A DNA stretch of 64,000 bases from assembly GCA_964501905.1 (NCBI GenBank), contig CAZCTW010000003.1:62001-126000 (forward strand). Direction: 5' to 3'. Positions within the stretch are counted from its first letter, which is position 1; the number at the start of each line of letters is the position of its first letter. The position numbers were made by a program, and so were the translations under genes. Origin of the DNA: B69-G16 sp964501905. Its GTDB lineage: Archaea > Thermoproteota > Thermoprotei > Thermofilales > B69-G16. Of the stretch, positions 25,732 through 34,141 are shown piece after piece. The notes below the pieces were generated by a model, which saw nothing but the letters and a program-made list of their open reading frames with translations, searched no databases and was not told the origin of the DNA.

Positions 25732-28478
25732 TTAAAATGTATCTGGAACATAATCATCAGGAACTTTAAACCTAGGCTCAGAACTTACGACGCCTATAAA
25801 ACCAGCGTTATAGACTTCAGGACTGACCAACACGACACTCCTCTTATAATCCTCAAGAACATCTACGACAGCCCTACTAATAGTAATACTACCCTTAGAA
25901 ACACGGCAAACCTCCTCCCCAACACCCGGAATCCTAAAAACAACATACCTAATGCCACCTATAACCGATCCCCAGCTAGCCGGTATATAAACCCAGTATT
26001 GATTTGAACTCTGTCGATAAGAAACTTTCCTAGGCAGAAACCTTCCTTCAGATTTTATTGATTCATCTAGGATTTCAATATAATAGGGATGCCAATTCTC
26101 CAATAAATATACTAAATCGCTCAAAACTACTCTAGCATATTTCCTATCCAATACCCCTAGAAACTCGACGACTTTAACTTTGACGGATTCGTCTAGAACC
26201 TTTATTTTTTCCAATATTTCATGAGCGATCATAAGGGTATCCGGATCTTCTACGAATTCTCCTAGTTTTACTGCTAGTCCTTCTAGGTTTGGGTCTTTGG
26301 AGATTTCGTCTCCGATTTCAGCTAGCCATTTAGCCTTGTAGTGGTCTTCGGCGCAGTCATCGAATAAGATTTTAACCCATTTAACCACCTTGTCAAGCTT
26401 AGACTTAACATTCAATACTCCCTCTCTATCAACCAAACCCCTAAGCTTCTCAACAAAATCTAACTCGGCAGAATACAACAACCTCAACAAGTAGCTCGAC
26501 CGTATACTCGTAACTCCCCCATAGCCTATAGTTATCAAATCGTATATCGCCGGCGTCGCCAAGCCCCAGCCAAAACGTTTCAAACCGTCTTTAACCGCCT
26601 TCGCCAATCCCGCTCCCGCCTTATAAGATGAATAGATAAAGCTTACCACCAGCGTTACCATACCCGCAATCCTGCCCTGAGCCCTAGCCACGCGTCTACA
26701 ATCCGCTTTTTTAAAACCGAACGCGATCTCGAAATCCTCTTTTATCGCGTACAAGCCCCCGAACATATCAGCGATAAACAGGTTAGCTAGGTGTAGCAGC
26801 GCCCGCTGGGCGTGGTTTTTAAGCCAGTACGCTTCACTAGTTAAACCCATAGACTCCAATACTAGAGAGGCGGCCAGGTAGTAGTTTACAGCCCATAAGC
26901 CTTCACCTATCAGCGTATTGTAGTACTCTACTCCTACTTCATACAATGATTGGAAGTAGGGTATGCTGCCGGCGACGATTAAAACTACGCCTGCCGCCTT
27001 TACTGCTGGGTGTGGCATGCTGAACAGTATGAAGCCTATGCCTGCTACGCCGCCTGCCTCGTAGAAGCCTGTCGCGAACTCCGTAGCTAGTGTAAGCCAA
27101 TCACATCCTTCATTACTTTCAACTCCCTGACAGGTATAGCAGTACGGTTGCGGCGTATCGCTGATAGCGTTTATCTTTGGGAATTTTACTGGGTTTAGTG
27201 TTTTAAAGCTAAACTTTACTTTGTGGATTAGTACATCTCCACTCTATCTTCAGTAATGAGTATACCGCTACGCTAGCATAAGTTACATTACCTTTTGATT
27301 GAAACGTGTAGGCGGTATCGCCCAGCTCTAGTTTATATTTTAGTTTTTTATTTCGTGGATTTAATATTTTGATTGTTGAGCCTTGTTGTTTAGCAATCTT
27401 AAATTCTAGTGTCCAAGGTTGGAAATACCATTTGTATTTGGGTTTGGGATCTTCTACTTTTTCGGATATTTCATCTATTAGTACTATGTCTGGTAGTTCG
27501 TGGAATATTCCTTGTAGTATTTTCGGCGTTTGAGGTTACTTCTATTCTAAATTTATCTTTTTTAACTATTATTCTATCAACTTCGATGTTTTCCAAAGAT
27601 GCGTATCTAAAACTGCTAACACCCTTGATGAAGAAGGCTTCTAAAATTCTAGCTCTAGTATAGTAATCTACTCCTGGAATTTTACTTATAGATGAGCGTG
27701 GAGGTTTAGCTCTTATACTTTTTCTACCTAGAATTCTCGGGGTTTTTGGTGATTGTCCGATAGAATAGTATGGCTGATAATACGAGTTTATAGTCCAGTT
27801 TTTATAGGTTTTTTGTATAAGTTTATTCAACTGTACCGGTTTAACGTCTACATTTGATAGTACATATACGTGATAGAAACTGCCTTCTTCAATAAGCAAG
27901 TAATTTCCTATCTTACGGGCGCGGACATCAGGTTTTACACGTGTGAGGTTTGAAACTATGCCGGGGTCTAAGTTTAGTTGAATGAGGAATTTCTTTAAAT
28001 CACTACTGGTTGGACATATCATTCTGCCGCAGCCACGGTCGAAGCAAACACAGCCTCCACCTATATCACCGCCTCCGCTGTTATCGTTCTCGCCGTCATC
28101 TCCATCACTGTTATTTTGTTCTGGCGGTCGGTGTTCTTCTGGCGGTGGTTCGCTGTAGTAGCCGAAAACTGGAATTTTAACTGTTATAGTGTAGTCTCTT
28201 TCGATTAACGTACGGTTTAATTCTAGATAACGGTTAGGACCAATCCAAACCTTTCAATCACCAAAATACTCAACTAACGCCTCGCGAGGCTCAACGGTAG
28301 TATAGCCTTCAGCGAGTAGTGGCAGTATGAAATTTTCTAACTCTTTTTCGATTTCGCTATCGGCTTTAACGTTTGGCGCTAAGTTTTGAAGTAGAGGCGC
28401 TAAGCTAAACAATAAAACCAACAATATAAGAACGTATACAGATAACCGCAAACAACCACCCAATATAAAAATGCACAC
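25732..28478 (-). pseudogene. Large exported/membrane protein gene broken by one TGA and two frameshifts
   Basis: Four pieces line up into one protein of roughly 900 residues. Piece 1 (28478-28254) has a signal-peptide-like start with a hydrophobic core VYVLILLVLLFSLAPLL and ends in TGA. The same frame continues at 28253 (KVWIGPNRYLEL...) through an acidic/Gly linker and a Cys cluster (GGGCVCFDRGCGRMIC) to about 27530. There it shifts to the frame running from 27535 (PKILQGIFHELPDIVLIDE...) to about 27215, and shifts again to the frame from 27243, which runs to the TAA at 25732. The last piece has a hydrophobic stretch near 27060-26950, a helical body and a beta-rich end (YWVYIPASWGSVIGG). 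No family was recognised. Open frames on both sides of each break imply recent decay or sequence errors. Confidence 0.6.
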
Positions 28479-28775
28479 AAATATTTAAAAATAACAAACC
28501 CCAAACAAAGAAATAAAAATCAAAATAACACACAAACTAACTCAAATATATAAAAAACCACGCCGCCACCAACCACGCATAAACCACCAGCCAAACCCAA
28601 CACCAACCACGAAACATCCGATGACTATATAAGCAAGCTAAACAATAGGATAGACAGCTCCCGACGGAGAGTGGGTGAATTGAAGCCGGGAGTAAGATAA
28701 AACCCAAATATAACCGTTTTCTCAACACTCTAGTTAAAAAACCAGTTAACACACGCCCTAATTGGGTGCATTACG
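28479..28775. other. A+C-rich intergenic segment and long leader region of valS
   Basis: No convincing gene. From 28501 to 28620 about 85 percent of plus-strand bases are A or C. A TATA-like CTATATAAG lies at 28625-28633. About 25 bases downstream is a possible hairpin with CTCCCG at 28658-28663 pairing with CGGGAG at 28687-28692 around a 23-base loop. A second weaker TATA-like run (AGTTAAAAAA, near 28733) and a GGGTG ribosome site precede the valS ATG. A 71-codon minus-strand frame at 28537-28752 is low-complexity and looks accidental. Confidence 0.45.
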
Positions 28776-31202
28776 ATGATAAAGGAGAAAAGATACAACT
28801 TTAAAGAAGTAGAAACCAAATGGCAGAAAAAATGGGAAGAATGGCAAATATACAAATTCGACAGAAAAGACAAGAAAAAACCCACATACACCATCAACAC
28901 GCCACCCCCCTACCCCAGCGGAGAATTCCACGTAGGCAACGCACTAAACCACGCATACATCGACTTCGCCGCCAGGTACAAAAGAATGAGAGGATATAAC
29001 GTTTTCTTCCCTCAAGGATGGGATTGCCATGGTTTGCCGACTGAGGTTAGAGTTGAAAAAACAATTAAAAAATCGAAGAGGGAGGTTCCGGAGGAGGAGT
29101 TTCTTAGGTTATGTCGGGAGTTTACGTTGAAATGGATAGAGCCGATGAAGGAGGCTATTAAAAGGCTTGGGTGTTCTATAGATTGGTCTACTGAGTATAG
29201 GACTATGGATCCGGATTATTGGCGTCGTACGCAGTTGAGTTTTGTCGAGATGTATAGGAAGGGGTTGATATATCGTGGGGAGCATCCGGTTTTCTGGTGT
29301 CCTAGGTGTGAAACTGCTATAGCTGAAGCTGAAGTAGAGTATAAGGAAGTCTCGCGCAAATTGTACTATTACTACTTCGAGCTAGAGGATGGGCGCAAAA
29401 TTCCAGTTGCTTCCACTAGACCGGAATTGATCGGAGCCTGTGTAGCTTTAGCCGTAAACCCCGGAGACGATAGGTACCATGACATTGTCGGCTTAAATGC
29501 TATAGTTCCCCTGTATGGTAGGAAAGTGAAGATACTTGCCGATCCGGAAGTAGATCCCGAATTCGGCACAGGAGTTGTGATGATATGCACCTATGGAGAT
29601 AAAACAGACGTAAAATGGCAGAAAAAATACAACCTACCTATAATAAAGCTAGTAAATGAGAGGGGTTTACTGACAGAGCTTGCTGGACCTCTCAAAGGCA
29701 TGGATATAAAATCTGCCAGAGAGAAAATAGTGGAACTTTTCAAAGAAAAGGGCTTTTACATAAAGGAAGAGAGTATAACCAGCTCTATCGGGACTTGTTG
29801 GAGATGCCATACACCAGTAGAAATTCTCTCGAAAAAACAGTGGTTCGTCAAAACTATGGCGCTAAGGGATAAAGTTCTAGAGGAATCTCGCAAAATACGA
29901 TGGATACCAGAGCATGCCCGTTTAAGGCTAGAGGATTGGGTAAATAGCTTAGATTGGGACTGGCCTATATCCAGACAGAGACTTTTCGCGACACCTATAC
30001 CTGTATGGTATTGCGAGGAATGCGGAAACGTGATAGTAGCCGAACCGGAATGGCTGCCGATAGACCCTAGGAAAGAAGGCCCGAAAATAGATAAATGCCC
30101 CAGATGTGGCTCAACCAAGTTTAGAGGCGAGCGAGATGTAATGGATACTTGGATGGATTCTAGCATAACCGCAGCTGTACACGCCGGGTGGCCAGACAAT
30201 CTCGATGAACGATTGCTCCCTGCAGATCTTCAGCCTAACGGGTATGACATTGTGAGAACGTGGGATTATTACCTAATAGTTCGTGGAATAGCACTCTTCG
30301 GTAAAGCTCAGTTTAAGATAGCCTTAATAAACGGCATGATGAGGGGAACGGATGGCCGAATGATGCACAAGAGCTACGGCAATTACGTCTCCTTATCGGA
30401 AGTATTAGATAAGTACGGTGCGGACGCATTTAGGCTCTGGGTTGCATCTGCCATAACCACAGGATCGGACTTAAGATTTTCATGGGAGAATTTAGATTTT
30501 ACGAGGAGGTTTTTAACCAAGCTATGGAACGCAGCTAGGTTCATATCAATGTTTCTCGAAGATTTTATCCCTACCGAAGAACTAAAACTCAAACTACTTG
30601 ATAAGTGGATTCTCGCTCTTTCCAATAAATTAACTAAAGAAGTAACTGAGGCTATGGAAAAATACGACTACTACAAGGCGGCTCAGGCTATAATAGATTT
30701 CACTTGGCATAAGCTTTGCGACCACTACCTTGAAGCCGTAAAGTATAGAATGGCTAGAAACGATGAGTCCAAGAGAGCGGCTCAGTACACGTTGTATAAA
30801 GTCCTGCTACGCGTGCTGCTATTACTCGCCCCCTTCACTCCACATATAGTTGAGGAGATATACCAGAGAATGTTCAGAAAATACGAGAAGTGGATCAGCA
30901 TTACGGTAGCAGATTGGCCAAAGGTCGAGCCTATAGACGAAGAGAGTATTTCACGGGGAGAAGTAATAATCGACTTGATAGCATCTATGCGTCACGCAAA
31001 GCACGAAATGAGGATACCGCTAAATCAACCGTTGAAAAAAGCGGTAATCTATACGAAGACTTATTGCGAAGTTGTGAAGGAAAACATGGAAGATATAACT
31101 GGCACTCTAAGAATTTCGGAAATAGAACTAAGGACTGAGGGGCGTGGAGAATACAGCGCTAGGAATTACCCAGACATAAGCTTTGCGATCCAGGCGAAGT
31201 AA
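28776..31202 (+). CDS. valS: Valyl-tRNA synthetase
   Basis: Charges tRNA-Val. The class I catalytic domain begins with PPPYPSGEFHVGNALNHAY (HIGH-type motif HVGN) near residue 47, then GWDCHGLPTE, the CP1 editing domain with STRPELIGACVALAVNP near 210, WCPRC and CEECG zinc-ribbon-like pairs, WPISRQR, and the anticodon-binding and C-terminal helices. The KMSKS-type loop reads DGRMMHKSYGNYVS near residue 530, so only the last Lys-Ser of the signature is retained. At 808 residues it is a compact archaeal form. The first 200 bases are A+C-rich and the next 330 strongly G+T-rich. It overlaps the convergent UbiA gene by 37 bases. Confidence 0.95.
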   Translation: MIKEKRYNFKEVETKWQKKWEEWQIYKFDRKDKKKPTYTINTPPPYPSGEFHVGNALNHAYIDFAARYKRMRGYNVFFPQGWDCHGLPTEVRVEKTIKKSKREVPEEEFLRLCREFTLKWIEPMKEAIKRLGCSIDWSTEYRTMDPDYWRRTQLSFVEMYRKGLIYRGEHPVFWCPRCETAIAEAEVEYKEVSRKLYYYYFELEDGRKIPVASTRPELIGACVALAVNPGDDRYHDIVGLNAIVPLYGRKVKILADPEVDPEFGTGVVMICTYGDKTDVKWQKKYNLPIIKLVNERGLLTELAGPLKGMDIKSAREKIVELFKEKGFYIKEESITSSIGTCWRCHTPVEILSKKQWFVKTMALRDKVLEESRKIRWIPEHARLRLEDWVNSLDWDWPISRQRLFATPIPVWYCEECGNVIVAEPEWLPIDPRKEGPKIDKCPRCGSTKFRGERDVMDTWMDSSITAAVHAGWPDNLDERLLPADLQPNGYDIVRTWDYYLIVRGIALFGKAQFKIALINGMMRGTDGRMMHKSYGNYVSLSEVLDKYGADAFRLWVASAITTGSDLRFSWENLDFTRRFLTKLWNAARFISMFLEDFIPTEELKLKLLDKWILALSNKLTKEVTEAMEKYDYYKAAQAIIDFTWHKLCDHYLEAVKYRMARNDESKRAAQYTLYKVLLRVLLLLAPFTPHIVEEIYQRMFRKYEKWISITVADWPKVEPIDEESISRGEVIIDLIASMRHAKHEMRIPLNQPLKKAVIYTKTYCEVVKENMEDITGTLRISEIELRTEGRGEYSARNYPDISFAIQAK

Positions 31203-32074
31203 ACGGCCATTATTGCTATATAGGAAACGCTAATAACAACAAGTTTTTTAATTGTTTCTAAAACATTTTTAGGCGCGGGGTCTCTGATCAGATCTAGGTA
31301 TAGGAGCAAGTCCATGATTAAGTACGCGAGCGCGTGTAAGTGATCTTTTAGGAAATCTAGTGAAAGTAAGATTCCTAGGAAGTGTAACGCCGCGCAGAGT
31401 ATGGCGGAATTTCTGGGGCCTAATTTTACAGCGATGGTTCTTATATTGTTTTTAAGGTCTGAGTCGTAATCTACTATTGCGGTAAGAGTGTAGAACGAGG
31501 AGGCTATTAAAGAGAAGCCGGTTATGGTTGGGATTGGTAAATCCTCTAGTTTACTGTGAGAGGTCCATCCCATTATAAACGGTACGAGAAATAAGCCTAG
31601 AGTATTTGCCACTATGTCCAGCGGCGCGTAGCTTTTCAGCCTTGGATAATAGGAGTAAGCCGTGGAGATGAGCAAGCCAAGGATTATAAACGGTATTACC
31701 AGCGGAGCTGTAAACGCTACAATAAGTATCGAAAACACCGATGAAAGCGCGGCTATAGACCATACAGTCTCCTTTGTCATATTGTATTTCAGAACAGGGT
31801 TAACGTAATCTTTTATGAATTCGTTTATTCTATCAGTGTCGGTCGAATCCTTGTAGGAATTAAGCATGTTAGAATATGTGCCGGCTAGGAAGATAGAAGC
31901 GATGACGTCTATTCTCAGGGGGGGAATGATGCGTAAATTATAAAATTGCAAGTAGATTAGGTCTAAGATTTGCCTCCAGTAGTAACCCATTAGGTAGCTG
32001 AGAGTCGCTAATAGGGGTAGCGCTGGTCGTACAATTGAGTATATTGCGTCGATTATAGATGTTATCTTGGTCAT
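31166..32074 (-). CDS. UbiA-family prenyltransferase-like membrane protein
   Basis: A 302-residue polytopic membrane protein with about eight hydrophobic helices. The first aspartate-rich motif is NSYKDSTDTD near residue 70 and the second is VDYDSDLKNN near residue 200, followed by RTIAVKLG, as in UbiA superfamily enzymes that attach prenyl chains to aromatic or glycerol acceptors. In archaea these include digeranylgeranylglyceryl phosphate synthase for lipid synthesis, but the exact acceptor cannot be told here. Its 3' end overlaps valS by 37 bases in convergent orientation. The promoter-like A/T stretch at 32075-32131 precedes it. Confidence 0.85.
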   Translation of the reverse strand: MTKITSIIDAIYSIVRPALPLLATLSYLMGYYWRQILDLIYLQFYNLRIIPPLRIDVIASIFLAGTYSNMLNSYKDSTDTDRINEFIKDYVNPVLKYNMTKETVWSIAALSSVFSILIVAFTAPLVIPFIILGLLISTAYSYYPRLKSYAPLDIVANTLGLFLVPFIMGWTSHSKLEDLPIPTITGFSLIASSFYTLTAIVDYDSDLKNNIRTIAVKLGPRNSAILCAALHFLGILLSLDFLKDHLHALAYLIMDLLLYLDLIRDPAPKNVLETIKKLVVISVSYIAIMAVYFAWIAKLMSG

Positions 32075-32131
32075 GCAACAATAAAATATACAAAAGTAGT
32101 TTATAAATACTCTTTATCCCTAATCGGAGCT

Positions 32132-33445
32132 CTATACTCGGAAGCGCTTAAACACTCTCTTGCCTGGGTATACGGCGCTCGAACCCAAGTATTCTTCTAT
32201 CCTCAATAACTCGTTATACTTTGCAGTTCTTTCGCCTCTCGCCGGAGCTCCAGTTTTAATTAACCCTGTGTTCAATCCGACGGATAGGTGTGCTATGGTT
32301 TCATCTTCGGTCTCTCCAGACCTGTGGCTGACGACGACGTTATATCCATTCTCCATAGCTATCCTGGCAGCATCAAGGGCTTCGCTTAAAGTTCCTATCT
32401 GGTTTACCTTTAATAGTAACGCGTTAGCGGCTCCAAGTTCAATCCCTTTGGTCAGTCTCTGAGGGTTAGTCACGAAGAGGTCGTCGCCCACTATCTGAAT
32501 TTTTCTCCCTAAACTCTCGGTTATTGCTTTAAATCCCTCAAAATCTTCCTCATGAAGCGGGTCTTCTATAGACACTATAGGGTAATCTTCAACAAGTTTT
32601 TCGTAGAAGGATATTAGCTCTTCTCTTTTTAATTTCTTTTCATCAATTAAGTATACTTTATCTTTCTCGTTGTAAAAACTCGAAGCTGCCGCGTCTAAAG
32701 CTAATAACACGTCATCTCCAGGACTATAACCAGCTTTTTTGATAGATTGAATTAATGCATCCAGAGCTTCTCTCGTATTTTTCATGGGCGGGGCGAATCC
32801 TCCTTCATCGCCTACGTTTATAGCGGCCTTCCCGTATTTCGCTCTAAGAAATTCCTTTAACGAATGGTAAACTTCACAACCTATTCTGAGCGCTTCTCTA
32901 AAGCTCTCCGCGTTAACAGGGACTATCATAAATTCTTGAATACTGAGCTGATTTCCCGCGTGTTTGCCGCCGTTAATTATGTTCATGAGAGGCACTGGAA
33001 GTTTATTCGCGTTAATACCGCCAATATACTGGAAGAGCGGGAGGCCATAACTGTCAGCCGCTGCTTTGGCAACCGCTAGGGAGACGGCTAGGATGGCATT
33101 AGCTCCAAGGCGTGACTTGTTAGGAGTACCGTCAAGTTCTATCATCAAGTTGTCTATTTCCCTCTGGTTTCTAGAGTCGAGCCCCAATATCTCCTTGGCT
33201 ATTACTTCATTAATATTATTCACCGCCTTTATTACGCCCTTACCATGGAATCTCTTATCTCCATCTCTAAGTTCAAGGGCTTCGTGTACTCCTTTTGAAG
33301 CCCCAGCCGGAACGGCAGCTCGTCCAAACCCCGCCTTAGTAGCCACGTCTGCTTCTACTGTGGGGTTTCCCCGTGAATCTATAATCTCTCTCCCAGCTAC
33401 GTAAGTTATGACGAATATGTCTTCTTCTACTAGAAACATGCCCAC
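32132..33445 (-). CDS. eno: Enolase
   Basis: Interconverts 2-phosphoglycerate and phosphoenolpyruvate in glycolysis or gluconeogenesis. Of the 437 residues, the N-terminal domain shows REIIDSRGNPTVEADV and PAGASKGVHEALELRDGD. The barrel shows the metal-binding acids in LALDAAASSFY, SIEDPLHEEDF and QIVGDDLFVTNP, the catalytic lysine in LLLKVNQIGTLSEA, and VVSHRSGETEDETIAHLSVGL. It is complete. The first ATG at 33445 or the next at 33439 may be used. The upstream 183 bases contain a C/D box sRNA candidate on the same strand. Confidence 0.98.
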   Translation of the reverse strand: MGMFLVEEDIFVITYVAGREIIDSRGNPTVEADVATKAGFGRAAVPAGASKGVHEALELRDGDKRFHGKGVIKAVNNINEVIAKEILGLDSRNQREIDNLMIELDGTPNKSRLGANAILAVSLAVAKAAADSYGLPLFQYIGGINANKLPVPLMNIINGGKHAGNQLSIQEFMIVPVNAESFREALRIGCEVYHSLKEFLRAKYGKAAINVGDEGGFAPPMKNTREALDALIQSIKKAGYSPGDDVLLALDAAASSFYNEKDKVYLIDEKKLKREELISFYEKLVEDYPIVSIEDPLHEEDFEGFKAITESLGRKIQIVGDDLFVTNPQRLTKGIELGAANALLLKVNQIGTLSEALDAARIAMENGYNVVVSHRSGETEDETIAHLSVGLNTGLIKTGAPARGERTAKYNELLRIEEYLGSSAVYPGKRVFKRFRV

Positions 33446-33541
33446 CGCCGCTAATATGACGGAGAAGAAGAATAAAAACTTAATGAAAATCGATACTTGC
33501 TATTTGTTACCCGGTTCGCTTTAGAACTTTGGCGATATCAA

Positions 33542-33605
33542 GATTTATCAGATTTCCCATGCCTTCTTCACGCATCCGAAGTTCCAGCGCTCATCATCTG
33601 AAATC
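33542..33605 (-). ncRNA. C/D box sRNA candidate 1
   Basis: Minus-strand 64-base element. It has a five-base terminal stem (GATTT at 33605-33601 with AAATC at 33546-33542), box C ATGATGA at 33597-33591, a 12-base guide, D' box CGGA, three bases, C' box GTGAAGA (six of seven matches to RTGATGA), a 13-base guide, and box D CTGA at 33551-33548. Spacing and size match archaeal guides for 2'-O-methylation. It lies in the gap between the gene at 33629-34123 and enolase. A second element in the window at 53.2 kb has the same internal boxes. Targets not determined. Confidence 0.72.
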
Positions 33606-33628
33606 TAACTATTTTTCACGTTTCAATA

Positions 33629-34123
33629 TTAATGTTTATGTGTGTTCTGTCTAACCCTTATTTCCCTAACATAGAACGTTTTCCTAAGAACTATGAATTT
33701 TCTTAAGTGACTGGGAATTTCTATGGTACCGCAGTTTACAATCTTAAATACTTTTTCATCAAATATTTTTTCATCCACATCATCTTCAAAAATAAGTTCG
33801 TCAATACTTAGGAATATGACCGGAGAATCTAAATTAACTAGATCTTTCCCGTTTATCCTAAGCTTCCCCAGATGTCTGACTACGTAAGGGACTATCCTCC
33901 TTATTGGAGAAGGCATATACTTTCTCGTTTTCCTAACTATCCTCAATGGTACGAAGAGTATTGCATCTTGCTCCTCTACGAGTGATGAGAATAACATTAG
34001 AGCTTCCGATACGATACTGCCAATACTGACATTCAGTTCCTTGGCGAGAGTAGCGACTTCTCTGTAGGCTTCCTCATCTACTCCTCTTATTAGTACGTCT
34101 TTCTTTTTCTTTTCCGTTGACAC
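33629..34123 (-). CDS. Hypothetical protein with ribbon-helix-helix-like N-terminus
   Basis: A 164-residue protein. Residues 8-45 (KDVLIRGVDEEAYREVATLAKELNVSI... split by a turn) resemble a ribbon-helix-helix DNA-binding fold of the CopG/Arc type. The rest has beta-rich repeats (LINGKDLVNLDSPVIFLSI, KIFDEKVFKIVNCGTIEIPSHL) like a pectate-lyase or bactofilin-like strand pattern, with no recognised family. It lies 19 bases downstream of the exported coiled-coil gene and may be the last gene of that ABC transporter unit, perhaps as its regulator. This role is inference. Confidence 0.62.
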   Translation of the reverse strand: MSTEKKKKDVLIRGVDEEAYREVATLAKELNVSIGSIVSEALMLFSSLVEEQDAILFVPLRIVRKTRKYMPSPIRRIVPYVVRHLGKLRINGKDLVNLDSPVIFLSIDELIFEDDVDEKIFDEKVFKIVNCGTIEIPSHLRKFIVLRKTFYVREIRVRQNTHKH

Positions 34124-34141
34124 TTATGACCACCAGTTATC

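Noticed and set aside
25103..28478. General reassignment of TGA to an amino acid
   Set aside because: Intact genes in the window (for example aIF2-gamma and the GPN GTPase) end at TGA immediately before a neighbouring gene, so TGA is a normal stop here. The two in-frame TGAs are better explained by decay or base errors.
28664..28690. GAATTGAAG-like stretch resembling the end of an archaeal CRISPR repeat
   Set aside because: It occurs once only; there is no second copy with spacers nearby and no cas gene in the window.
28537..28752. 71-codon minus-strand open frame upstream of valS
   Set aside because: It lies in a strongly A+C-biased segment, which by itself suppresses stop codons on the minus strand. 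The protein is a low-complexity mix of Cys, Trp and Leu with no family, and the region carries promoter-like elements on the plus strand.
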